From assembly GCA_012295275.1 (NCBI GenBank), contig CM022673.1, forward strand, positions 25,057,261-25,121,260: a DNA stretch of 64,000 nt. The letters run 5' to 3'. This document shows, piece by piece, positions 14,463-27,234 of the stretch (the stretch's first letter is position 1; the number at the start of each line of letters is the position of its first letter). The translations under genes were made by a program, and so were the position numbers. Source of the stretch: Chrysomallon squamiferum (lineage: Eukaryota; Mollusca; Gastropoda; Neomphalida; Peltospiridae). Below the pieces are notes generated by a model, which saw only the letters and a list, made by a program, of their open reading frames with translations, ran no database searches and was not told the DNA's origin.

Positions 14463-16393
14463 TAATGTATAAAGAAAAAAAACATCAGCTGGTCACAATT
14501 AATGAGAATGGAGGCTTAGATCCAGTGTGTTTCTCTCTGCAGGTCATAAACTGTGGACTGACATCCAGAAAGCACTCCCTAAGATACATGTGTAATGTCT
14601 TAAGACTCTGTGTAACATTCCTACTATTAATCAAAATGAATGTCAAATAAGATGTATGTCATGTTCTGTGTATACAAACAGATTAATTTAACTTGAAACA
14701 TCATGTAACATTCTGTAATCATACGAAATTCTGTCTGTGTACAAGTTTATGTCATTTCTCTACATTTTTGTTTGCTACACTTTCATGGGATTTACATTTT
14801 AAAGATACAAATGTAGAATCATTTATAGTATATAATAGAAAATAAAGCTAACATGTTTTTATAAAATAAAATTGCTGTGATGGTTTAATTTATTATATTT
14901 AATTTTATATAATATAAGCTTGAGAAGTAAGATTCTATAGGACATTAACATTTTTTTTGGCATATTTTTCTTCATTTTTCTATTATCCATATAATAGCCC
15001 ATTAGACACCAGCTTTGTTAATAGTCTATTTTCCGACATAGTAACAGTTTCCTTTATCTGTTTTTTATAACCCAGCCAGACTCAATACATTATCTATATC
15101 ATAGTTGTATGCTTGATGTAGCAGAATTTCGATTTCTGGTAAGGCTTTAGCTATGCGAATACACAAACAATCATACATGTTGATTGATTTTTTTTACTTC
15201 AGTAACCAGTCTCCTTAGCTGACAGTGCATTTAATAATAATAATAAAGATGCCGATTTTTTTTATAAATCCATAATTAATTATTTGTGCTGTGCACAGGC
15301 ACAGACAGACAGACAGACAGACACACACAGAGACACTCTCAAAAGAGTCTACACAGCACAATAATATATATATATATATACACACACAACCACACACATA
15401 TACAAACAGACATAAAAAAGAATCATACACATAGCCAGTCAGTTATATAAAAAAAAAATATAGACATTAAAAACAGCACATTCCATACATCACAAACACA
15501 TATAAGCAGGGTGCTAAATAATAAATTTAAAAAAAAAAAATTAAAATGTCAATGAAACTGTAACAGAGGACTGTATTAAAGAAAAATCTTTTAACTGCAT
15601 GTGTCTTCACGCTCCATCAGTTGTGAAGATGTTTGTACAGAACAAACATCATTGCACTAGTCTGACATGTAGCTCGTGTCTAAGAAATATTCTTATTGAT
15701 TATGTTTCACAATTAAAGATGATTCAGTTCTGAAAGGTTAGTGTCCTCAGAGGATTACTACAAACAAGCAAACATCCACAGATTCAAAAATAGGTGGTGA
15801 CAAACAAACCTTGAACAAAAAAATAATAAAACCCACCTCATTAAATGGTACAGTGCCGTTTTATGTTTATGAAAAGAATAATTTCTGATGGTATTAAATG
15901 TAAACAACTATTGAGTTATCCAGTTTTATGATAGGAAACTAAAAAAAACAAAGTGTTTATCCATGAAATATTATCACTCTAATCAAAGGTTATCTCTTTT
16001 CAGAATTTCATTAAAAACAAGATCATAAAACAAAGATCTTCTGGTAACATTAAAAATATCATTTGTCGTTAAATCGTGTATCAGATATCAGGTTTATGTT
16101 AACTGTGCAAATGAATTGATATGCTATTAGCTGATTATTTTTCACTGTTCTAATAAAAACAATTAATTCTCCACATTTTTATTATTAACGAAAATCAATG
16201 TTTTAAATGCTTTAATTAGTAATTCAGTCAACTTCCTACAACAAACATGTCTGTGGACATTTTCACTCTATTCATAATCATATACTTTAATCACTTTTGT
16301 TGTTAATTAATTTATACATTTTCGGTTAATTAGTAATTTCAATTATAATCTGAATCAGCTGTGACTTTTATTACGACTCAAACTTGCACCTAC
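14463..16393. other. Non-coding stretch, presumed intron
   Basis: No gene is seen. It has short (CAGA)n and (TA)n tracts at 15301-15380 and poly-A near 15530. If the minus-strand exon at 16394-16579 splices leftwards, this stretch is the start of its first intron. Confidence 0.6.
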
Positions 16394-16579
16394 CGCGGTT
16401 CGAGTTGCCGGGACGGACAGACGTCGCTGACGAAGTTTCTTATTTTTCATCAGAGCCTGCTCCTGTTTGAAGTCAATGGGGTGGTCATTGTCGGGGATGT
16501 CATACAATTGTCCGGGTGCTGCGTACGACGAACGTCGCCGGGCACTGTCGTGTCCACACACTTTCAAATTCTGATTCAT
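16394..16579 (-). CDS. Alternative first coding exon A of an unrecognised leftward gene
   Basis: On the minus strand an ATG at 16577-16579 opens 62 codons that end exactly at a splice donor, ACCGCG|gtaggt (GT at 16392-16393), in phase 0. The exon is CpG- and GC-rich in very AT-poor-coding surroundings, which supports it as real coding sequence. The encoded N-terminus is hydrophilic and basic. It has two motifs of the type phosphorylated by cAMP-dependent kinase (RRRSSY at residues 14-19, RRLSVP at 52-57) and an acidic patch (DIPDNDHPIDF) between them. No membrane segment or signal peptide is visible. The common downstream exons are not in the window, so the gene cannot be named. A cyclic-nucleotide-regulated signalling enzyme or scaffold with several N-terminal isoforms would fit, but that is only a guess. 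Confidence 0.7.
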
Positions 16580-19449
16580 TTTAGTTTTTCTTTTCCTAAA
16601 GCACCAAGTTCAGTGTCTTCGCTCAAAAAAGATCCCAGACAATTCTCCACAAACACACACAAAAAAAAAAAAGCACCTCAGATGCGTTTCTTCTTAACTT
16701 TCAAAATGTCACGTTCTTCAAACATGGTTGTAGTTAGATTGTACGAGAAAAAAAAAAAACTGCTGCACCGTTCTCGTAACAATTAATTATCATTTCTTGA
16801 GAAACAACACAAAACTCTTTTTTTTTTAAAAACAAGGTAAAGAGATCCTCTAGCTTAAGTATGCAGTGAGAGAGAGAGAGAGGTCCAGTAAATGCAGATC
16901 GATTAAGTTGCTGGCTGTGAATCTACGATTAAGAGGTTACGGTGAAGTCAGTCTGCGTGAGATAGCTGAAGAAAGATGATTACACACTACATGCGAGAAT
17001 CCTAATGTGCCAGGCCGTCTGTATATATATATATATATCTATATATATCTGTAGTAGGTAATCTGTCACTAAATACACAGCCTGACCTACATGTCAAACA
17101 CACATGGCTTATGCATAATAAGGTAAGAGATAGAAAAGCCCAGTGTCAGATACATACAGGTGGGAGATAGGCAGGAGAATTCCATTCTGCTGTTCTCTTT
17201 GAAATACACTGGCAACATGAAGGTAAGTGGCATTCATTGGCTAGTAGAACTATTTATTTATTTAAAAATGAAGAAAAAAAATGTAGAACAATATGAGTAA
17301 AATCCAAGACTGCTGAAATAGGCTGTCGTTCGTTTAAAAAAAAAGTATTTCTCCAAAGTGTCACAAGTTAAACTGTTCAGGAAGATGTGCGTGTCTCTCA
17401 TTCTGCAAGAAACACTTGGTCACAGAATCAATAATCAATCATCTAATTAACACTGAATTTTAAATATCCTCACACGCGTGTAATTGCAATTTTTACAAAT
17501 TCAGTTTGTAGCCATTATCTGTGTGTCTGTGTTTAATGATAAACACATGTTTGTTCTCCAGCCTGATCTATATCTCTAAAAATAACTACCCTTCCATGTA
17601 AACAAAATATTGATATATAGCTGTACCACCAACCAATCAATGTACTATTTTCACCTTTCCAGCAAACCTATGGTTTATTTTCCTCACTTTGTTTATATCC
17701 ACAACAATACTTCTGAACTCAACAAGCCACCAAAATCAGACGAGCAGAAAACAATGAGTTTTTTTTCTTTTAAACTGATTCGCGTGAGATTATTTGAAAC
17801 ATTTGTTGCTTGAGGAACTGTACTAGAAAAATAAAGTGAACCTGTGAATATGATAGTTGTAAACCTCTTGTATAAGATTGCCACACTCAAAACAAATATA
17901 TCACATTCCTGACACACAATATGATCTGCAGGAGCATGCCAAGAAATCTATTTCCACTGTTTCGATCGATCTAAAAAAGAAAAGCTCTCCTTGTGTATGT
18001 TACGGTGTTTCTATTTTGGTGGATCGGCTCATTTCTAAAATGATTGGTCACTAAATAATGTGATTCTGACTTCTATATTTCATTTTTTTAATAAAAGCAT
18101 AAATGTAACATATCATTGTTTTTTTTCCTCCCTGAAATCTAATATTCATGTTGTTGTTTTTTCACATTATTTCTTCAGTGAATTTTAGCTATATTAATTT
18201 TTTTATTTTACTTCTGATTTAAGTAACATGCACCAAGCACTAAAGTCTGTTGTCATAATTCTGATGCATGAAAAGCTTAAAATGTTCAAATCCAGTAACA
18301 AAAAAATAAATTTATAAAAAAATTAATATTTTTTTTTTAGCCTGCACCATCTGAATCCAAATCACATAATTAATGAAACATCAGAATTTCCTGAAGATAC
18401 GAGAATACTGCAAACCTTCATAAAATGATTGATTTACAGAGCACAGATCTGGGTAGCATAAACAATTTGTACATATACCTAGACAGAAAATACACTGTAT
18501 TGTTTGTTATCTGTTGTAATCAGGAAAAACTATAAAAACCAAGCTTTCTGCTTCTATGAGGTTGAAAGGGTTTACTGTAGTAATTCAAGCCATGTTATTC
18601 AGAGTTAGTTTAGGTGAAGATTTCAAAGGCCATGTACATATATTAATTGGTAACTTTAGAACAGTCCATGTTAATCAGACAGAGAGGGTATGTCAAACAT
18701 CAGTACAGTTCCTCATTAAATATTCATTTATTTTTATTACTGTTTTGTTTTTCCAGCAAACGTAAATAGGTATGTTTACGTTTAAGTTGTTTGTTTGTTT
18801 GTTTGTTTGTTTTGTTGTTTTAATTTTTAATCCTTCATGTTCTTTTTAATTATATGTTTAACAGTTTACTGGATTTGTTTTCACAAATGTTTCAGTTCAA
18901 AGTAAAAATTCAAATCTGGACTGGAATCATATGTGCAATTTGCAAAGATTATTAAAACTCAGAACATGTGAAGAAATTTTTATGTTTGTTGACTAAGGTT
19001 TCTAACAAATATATTCTTTAATGTTTGGAAACAAAATAAGATCAGTTATATTGCTGTGTAAAAGAGTAGTGTGTGTACAGATAAATAACAGATTATTAGG
19101 TAAGGACTGATTTGTTTGTATTAATATGTAACATGGATCAAAAGATATGAGTTCCAGACTCTGGTTATAAGATTTCTGTAGCTATAGCTTTATATATAGC
19201 TTTATATAATGATAATTTGCATAAATATTTTGAACATTTAAAATTTTTTAGTAAATAAAAAAATTCAATTTCTTAATAATGTATTATATATCAGAAGCTG
19301 TTTTACGTCTTTTTCTGTAAATATAATTTTAAATGGAAAAAATAAGTAGATGGTTACATAAAGAATCTGATCTCAAGTTTACTGAACTGGAATAAGTTAT
19401 AGTTAATTTTTATTTGTTCTTTTAGGAATTTTTTTTTTTTTTTTAAAAT
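16580..19449. other. Non-coding stretch; exon A upstream region
   Basis: Immediately upstream of exon A (to about 16.9 kb) the sequence keeps CpGs and should contain the 5' UTR and promoter, but no clear TATA box was identified. Beyond it are (AG)n at about 16869-16883, (TA)n at about 17022-17050 and (GTTT)n at about 18788-18812. Open frames at 17610-17813 and 18556-18765 have no recognisable features. Confidence 0.5.
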
Positions 19450-19633
19450 GTGTTAAAAAAAAAACAACAACAACATAAACACCATGAAAGAACGCCTACA
19501 ATTTTGAGAAGAAACCAGAGAAGAAAAACTGCTCTGCGTAAGATAAACATCACAGGTTCTATTTTGAGAAGATTAAAGTTTCAAACTGAAGATTTATTAG
19601 CTCTGTGGTTCAAGCCTCATTTATTATTGAAAG
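19450..19633 (+). other. Weak candidate plus-strand exon ending at a consensus donor
   Basis: A basic forward frame starting at 19450 runs through a short repeated ILRR motif and meets AAAG|GTAAGC, a strong donor match, at 19633/19634. No homology, clear acceptor or partner exon was found. It could be part of a long non-coding RNA or chance. Confidence 0.2.
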
Positions 19634-19754
19634 GTAAGCAAGAAATACTGCAGTACTGTGAACTCTGATAAACCAAAGAAATAAACTGTATCTTTAAAAC
19701 AAATTGTTCTCAGTGTTACATCATTTGTGGCTTTTTTTATTTTATTTTTTTTAA

Positions 19755-19793
<39 letters not shown>

Positions 19794-22700
19794 TAAAATG
19801 AATGAATGAACAGTTTAATGTAACTGTTTTATAAGAAAAAAAAAACAATTTATTTTACAATGCATTCAAGATATCTTACAGTGTTTACCAAAGTAAAGAA
19901 CACAATTCAAGCTATGTTAAACATATTATTATACATAAAGATTTGAAATATATAAAATTTCTTTCCTTAAAAAAAGAAAAGAAGAAAAATGTGTATGATT
20001 TCTTGAATCCTGTCTCTGCCAAACAAAAAAATCTATATTGGTTTAGAAATATATAACAATCTAGGTAAAGAGAAAATGCAAAATGTCAAAGGTTTGTAAC
20101 CTCTGTTATTTGGAAACAAAACATAATAAAGATAGGAAAAATTTCCAGAAACATTCTTTGATATACAGTGCCGTTAAAACAACATTTAATTGTGTCTTGA
20201 TTTTTTTTGATACAGTTATCTTAATTAAGATGTGTTTATGCAGAACATAACAACATGGAATGAAGCCAAAAATCTCCCACACCTACACACAATGAATATG
20301 TTATTTTTATATAGCCTTTAACTAACAGACCATGTCACACTGAGATTACTTCAGATTGTTTGTTACAGAAATAAACAACAACAACATGTTCGAGACCAGT
20401 TTTCTCAGCAGTATGAACCCACTGACAAGAAAACTAAACTTAAATAACAAAAATTACAAAAATAAGCAGAAAAACAAATGTCAATAAATCTTAGAGGCAG
20501 CAAGTCAGACCTTGAAAACTGATCTTTATCTCCAGCAGGTCTTGTAAGTTTTGAAATTTATGTATGGATATGAAAATTCTTTTTACATGCCCACATCCAG
20601 AAACAGGTTCAAGCATGCCTATCTTGGGGTTTGTATCTGACAATGCAAGACATGGGTTCTGGGACAGGCAATTTTATGAAAGCCTGATGAATCATAGACT
20701 CATTCTAATATGACCATTGGTCTATTTCCCATTCCAACCTGGATGACATGACTGTTTTATAATTATGTGCTCTCTTGTCTGTGAGATGGTGACAAAGTTA
20801 CCATTACTTTTTAAAAAAAAACATGCTTGATAAACAATGCTAAATTATTTATTCACAGAGTTCAGTGTGAAAAGCAAATATGTGAAGTAATTATATATTT
20901 CAATATTTTAATGTAAAACAAATTATTTTAAAAAGATATTAATAAAAAACAAATTAAAAATAAATTAAAATAAATAATTAATAAATATAAAATAAAATAT
21001 TATAATGTGAATTTTTTTTTTTTATTAGTACATTACATATGAAAATTAATTGTTTAAAATCTCCTTATATTGTTTCATTTCTCAAAAAGAACATTTAAAA
21101 ACCCTACCAAAAAAAAAAAAAATCTGGTAATAAAAAAAAATTATGTGATACTTGTGACAACCTTGGGTTCTGTAATTCAAACATGCCAAAAGTTCAGCTG
21201 CCAAAAGCCACAGTAATATTAACATCTGCTATCAAATTGGGTCAGAAATAAATCTGGCAAAAACAATCCTTGACATTGCAGAAACCAAAATAAATACTAA
21301 AACCAGGGTTCTTATATTAAATTTTTTTTTTAAATAATAATATTAAAAAAAAGAGCAAGGACAGGAAAGAAACCCTTGCACAGGTCAGTAAACAAGAACA
21401 GCATGGTTAAAACAAGATCAGAAAGATGTTTTCAGCTCTTCTTGCCAACAGTTAAGAGGTTTGTTGACATATTAAGAATAAATCTATCGCCAACCTGAAG
21501 ATATCGGTTCCTTTTATTTGTGTTAACTAGGTTGTTTTTTTTTAGGTAAGCTAGTCTGAGGAATTCAGACAGATTGTCTGTGAAATTCAGAAAATTCTGT
21601 TTGCAGGAATAGGCTGTTATAGTCTTGTGGTTAGAGTGGTGATTTGATTGTGTACAGTGGATAGCTAGATCGATCTTTTTGTGCATTCTTTGTTTTTCTT
21701 CATGTTGCAACCAGCATATGGCATAAATGATTTGTGAATGATCATGGAATATTATTCCTGTTTGTGAGAAGGTCCAAGTATGAGATTCCTTCCTGCTAAA
21801 CATCAAACCAATCTGTTTATGTATCACTATAAAACAAAGAAAGAAAACCACAACACACACACACAAACAGACACACAGAAACACACAGAGAACTCTCTTA
21901 GGTAAGCTAGTCTGAGGAATTATATATATATATATATCTCGTAACTGTTGATATTAAAATACATGAAAAATATATCCATTCATTCATTCATTTTATCACA
22001 TTTAGTCATGTTCATATTTCTTGAAAAGCTAAATATGTGCAATCAATAATTCTTTTTATATTCTTTTTTGCTGTATTTTCTTTAACAGAATGTGAAATAA
22101 TAATAAAAAAGATAATAAATACAACAATAAGAGAAATGGTTCTTACATATGTGTTTGTGCCTATTTAGGGAGCAGTTATTAAGAATGAAAAAAGTGAAAA
22201 AATAATCGATGGTCATTAATCATGATACAGTAACAAGTATTGTTAAGTCATTTCAAGAAAAAACACTTAGTATATTTCAGTGTAAAATGATACTGCAGTA
22301 ACAAAAATGTGTTGTAATACTATCATCTATTAAAAACAAAATACAGTCTATGCTTTTTGATCAATATTCTGCAGAAATAAATTTTTCTAATTAAGAAAAA
22401 GGTTTGATTTCTCTATTTCATGCAGTTCAAAGTTTTATTATTATTAATTACTGTCTTTGAAGTGTATAAAACAAAACAACAACAACAACAACAACATCAA
22501 AAACAATAACAATGTAAAAGAACCCTTTAATAATAATGTTTGTTCTTTATTATATTTTTTTTTATTCAGAACCATGCATTTTCTAAAGCACTGGAAACTA
22601 AATTTGAAATGTAGTATAGCTGATCACAATATTCACCATTTAATATGGACTGTCATTCATATTCTGTGAACTTAGAAATATGAAAGCACTTGTATTTACA

Positions 22701-23029
22701 AGTTTACCTGGACAATATTTCATCTAAGCTAGTAAGAGTTAGTTCCCATTAAATGGAACCATTAAACTAAAGACATTAAACTTCTACTATTTTCAGTTTC
22801 TTTACAATGTAGTCTTATTCATTTATTATTTATTATAAATTAAACTGAATTTATAAAAAGTATTTTTTTTTAATTATTGTTTTTAATTTAGTTACTGACA
22901 CAACTATTATATCACATAATTGCTTTTTTTTAAAGTTTTCTTTAAGTCTGAATGTTTTCAAAGTAAAAATACTTATTAATAGTTAATAATACATGTTTAT
23001 TTCACAACGTAAAAAAATATATAGCACAA
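19634..23029. other. Non-coding AT-rich stretch
   Basis: Holds (ATT)n at 19755-19793, several homopolymers, and a 24-bp exact direct repeat (ttaggtaagctagtctgagg plus aatt) at 21542-21565 and 21898-21921. Between and across these repeats lies a 150-codon minus-strand frame (21432-21884) whose start is a (CA)n artefact and whose remainder has no recognisable domain. (CAA)n lies at about 22473-22498. No gene can be supported. Confidence 0.5.
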
Positions 23030-23202
23030 ATGACAAAACTTTATATTATCAAGACTATGAAGTTGATGAAATTACAAATCCAGATATACCAGAAGATTAT
23101 GAGGTCAAAAACTGTTACAGAAGGTATGAGGTCAAAAACTGTTACTGAAGATATGAGTTCAAAAACTGTTACTGAAGAAAGACTGGGTCACTGTTATGAC
23201 AG
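23030..23202 (+). other. 27-bp in-frame repeat block ending at a consensus donor
   Basis: An open frame from an ATG at 23030 contains three tandem 9-residue repeats. Their common core is SKTVTE, and the copies read MRSKTVTEG, MRSKTVTED and MSSKTVTEE. The frame ends at GACAG|GTAAGA (GT at 23203-23204). The differences between copies keep the frame open. This could be a small plus-strand exon or a short minisatellite beside a chance GTAAG; no partner exon was identified. Confidence 0.3.
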
Positions 23203-23704
23203 GTAAGACACACAATATTCTTCTGCAACATGTAACCATGTGACAAGCAAGTAGTATTCAGTAAACTGAATTAATCCACAAAAGATTAGTATATTTCTAT
23301 ACATTTACAGATTGTATCAATATTTAAAATGTCTTTTTTTTCTTTTCTTAATGATGAAACTGATTAGTTGCAGAACTAATAATTTGTAGAGCATCTGTTA
23401 CACATTTTTTCCCATTCAAGACAGCAGTTCAGTGTGTTTTTAAATTATGTTTTAAATAGAAAGGTGTGATTGAAAAAAAAACCAATATAAAAAATTAAAA
23501 ATTAAAATGTTGATAGCCTGATGTGTTGTGGCTATGGGTTTGATCCTCAAAATGCATTAAAAGACAAAATATGAATGTTTTAGAACTGTTAATAATAAAA
23601 TATGATGAGGTTTGCTCAAAACAATTAATAAAAAAATGTGTTATTTTATTCAGTGTTCATTTTGTTAAGACAAAATTACAATAACATACCCACACACACA
23701 ACAC

Positions 23705-23767
<63 letters not shown>

Positions 23768-25198
23768 GAGAGACAGAGAGAGAGAGAAATTCAAACTTAC
23801 CTGATGTCATTATCATTCAAATCTATTACATTATGTCTAAAACACCAGTATTATATATATATATATATATATATAGTAGCACAAGTAATAACCATAACCA
23901 GTTTAAAAAATATTCTATAATGGATGTTTTAATAACTTTGAAAATTTAATTTTGTTCTTTAATTAAATGGGCTTTTAATTTGCATTTTGACTCCATTCAG
24001 TCACACAACAATCTACTGATTTCTGAGTCTGATGTATCAGTGAACACAGTGTGTGATAATTTAATTAGTAAAATATGCTGGTCTAGGAATTTACAGTTCT
24101 TTCTAAATTGCTTTTGGCTGCACATGCAGCAGTAAAATCAAGTCTGTGTGAATTACAAACAATACTTCATGCTGAGTTATCTTCCTAAGAGTCCTGACAA
24201 GATTATTTTCCATCCAAGCAAGAGCTCCATGTTTTAATGATTAAAAGCTGCAGTATGTGGTTTAATATCTATGGGAAGGTACGAAGAAATGACACCTTGC
24301 TGCTAACTAAAAACAAAACAACCTCTGCATGTTTGCTCTCTCTCATACCATCACCATACAACAAAAGCTGTATCTGGCTCTAATAAGAATTAATATTAAA
24401 ATATTTTGAGGTGTCTAGTTTTGGCAGAAAAATGTATTATAAGAGAAACAGGATTTAAATTCATTACTTAAATATGAAACTCAAAGTAAAAAGGAAATAG
24501 GAAAATGAAATGTGAATTTAAAAAATATCTGAAAATGTCAGATAAGCAAATGATTTTGACAATCATTAAAAAAAAAAAAAATAATAATAATAATTGTAAT
24601 AATAATAATAATAATAAAAAAAATAATTATAATAAAAGAAGAAGAAATAAGAAAGTAAAATGAAAAATACACTTGGAAAAAAGAAGAAGAAAACAGATAA
24701 AATAATCAACAGCTTGACAAAGTGACACTCAAATTAAACAAAAAATGCCTCTAGGAATTTCATCTCATCCGTTATAGACATCCGATTGCAGGATTTGTTA
24801 ATATAACCTGATAATCAACTTAGATTTTTCTTTTTTAAATACTCTTTGAAAAAGAAACTGATGGTGTCTCCAGGGCTTGTCAAATTTAAATCAAACAGTT
24901 ACTCATATAAATAACATTTTTTGAAAAACAAAGGGCAGAGAACAATAAGAAATTCGTAGAATAATAAAATATATAATTCTACATTTTATTAATTTTCTAC
25001 TAAAATTATTATTTTCTTATTAAAGAAATTTAAATAATTCACAGACAGACAGATATATAGATAAATAAACAGGCACAGAGTCAATGAAAAAGAAAAAAAA
25101 TGATAAAAACTAAAAGGAATTATACCAGTTTGAACTGTCCCTATTTTATCAATTAATATATATCTGTACATCTGACATACTAATTGTTACAGTTTGTT
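23203..25198. other. Non-coding AT-rich stretch
   Basis: Contains (AG)n at 23709-23787, (AT)n at 23852-23874, and an A/AAT-rich patch at 24567-24660. No gene is supported. Confidence 0.65.
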
Positions 25199-26355
25199 AA
25201 GTGCTATATCCTCTGCCACTGTCCAACAGTGCTATATTCTCTGCCACTGTCCAACAGTGCTATATTCTCTGCCACTGTCCAACAATGCTATATTCTGTAT
25301 CACTATCCAACAATGCTATATTCTGTATCACTATCCAACAATGCTATACTCTGTATCACTATCCAACAACACTATATTCTGTATTACTATCCAACAATGC
25401 TATATTCTCTATCACTGTCCAACAATGCTATATTCTCTGCCACTGTCCAACAATGCTATATTCTGTATCACTATCCAACAACGCTATATTCTATACCACT
25501 ATCCAACAATGCTATATTCTATACCATTATCCAACAATGCTATATTCTGTATCACTATCCAACAATGCTATACTCTGTATCATCATCCAACAACACTATA
25601 TTCTGTATTACTATCCAACAATGCTATATTCTGTATCACTATCCAACAATGCTATATTCTCTATCACTATCTGACAACGCTATATTCTCTATCACTATCC
25701 AACAACGCTATATTCTCTATCACTATCCAACAATGCTATATTCTCTGTATCACTATCCAACAACACTATATTCTGTATTACTATCCAACAATGCTATATT
25801 CTCTATCACTATCTGACAACACTATATCTGACTGTCCAACAACTATATTCTCTATCATTCTATCTGATCCAACAATGCTATATTCTATACCATTATCCAA
25901 CAATGCTATATCTGACAATCCAACAATGCTATATTCTATATTCTCTATATTCTATCTATCCAGCAATGCTATGCTATATTCTCTATCACTATCTGACAAC
26001 GCTATATTCTCTATCACTATCTGACAACGCTATATTCTATACCATATCCAACAATGCTATATTCTCTATCACTATCCAACAACACTATATTCTCTATCAC
26101 TATTCAACAATGCTATATTCTATACCACTATCCAACAATGCTATATTCTGTATCACTGACAACGCTATATTCTGTATCACTATCCAACAATGCTATATTC
26201 TGTATCACTATCCAACAATGCTATATTCTATACCACTATCCCACAATGCTATATTCTCTATCACTATTTAACAATAGTATATTCTCTATCATTATTCAAC
26301 AATGGTATATTCTCTACCACTATCCAACAGTGCTGTTTTCTTTTTCTATCCAACT
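25199..26355. repeat. 28-bp minisatellite array, about 40 units
   Basis: Tandem units of about 28 bp with the consensus core gctatattctctatcactat followed by ccaacaat. Units vary (ctgccactgt, tgtatcacta, tataccatta), and a few are shortened or expanded near 25825-26060 and at 26150. Because 28 is not a multiple of three and the unit has no stop in any forward frame, all three frames stay open for long distances (157, 210 and 276 codons) and give 28-residue protein repeats. That pattern is a property of the array and not evidence for a gene. Confidence 0.95.
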
Positions 26356-27136
26356 AGGTTGTATTTTAACCATTTTAACCATTTTCAACCACTGTCTGTG
26401 TTTCATTATCTGGCATCAACTGTTTTACTTTATCAAGTGGTTTATTTCATTTTGTCTGTGAACAAGGTGGTTTAATGGATGACACATTTTCTACAAATTA
26501 CAGACAGAGCCTTAGATTCTGACTGTACATTTGGCGTCTGCTTTGTCTCTGTTCACTACATCTTTGTTTTACAAAAAAAAAAAACTGTGTCATGTTATCT
26601 GTGTCTTTCTTCCAAACACTGGTCTGTGTGTGTCAGAGTTCGTGTTAATTCTGGTTTCCCATTCATATATAGAACTTAAAGTGTTTTATTTTCAAGCGTT
26701 CACATTTAAATTATAGTGTGCTTGTGCTAAATTTGGTATAGTGTGACACTGGTGAACCTTGAGGCTTGTTGTTGCCTGTGTTGTAAAAGTTTTCGGTTAA
26801 TGTCAGTAAATGTTGATCCATCTCAGATTACAGGAGATGACAAGGACTAAAATATTCTTCTAATGTTTGTTATTACATGTTAGCACATCTTCGTATTTTT
26901 CACAACAAAGTGATTTTTTTTTAGCATAATGATTAGTCGTCAGTAAGGAATATATTTTCAGGAGTAGCAAGTGTCCCTTTTTTCAGATTACTGGTTGTTG
27001 TATTGTACTGAATCTAATCTAAAACGAAATCAGCTGTAACATATATTTAAAAATATCCATTTGTCTTTTTTATTTTATTTAAATAATCCTTAAACTTCTT
27101 GTAAAAAAATAATAAAATAATATTTATATGTATGCA

Positions 27137-27194
<58 letters not shown>

Positions 27195-27203
27195 AATACA
27201 CAG

Positions 27204-27234
<31 letters not shown>

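Noticed and set aside
21432-21884. 150-codon minus-strand frame
   Set aside because: The start is a (CA)n artefact (Cys/Val run). The rest has no domain, no splice pattern and no codon bias that I could see.
25194-26024. Forward frame of 276 codons (and overlapping 210- and 157-codon frames)
   Set aside because: These are readings of the 28-bp minisatellite. All three frames are open because the unit has no stop, so length is not evidence of coding.
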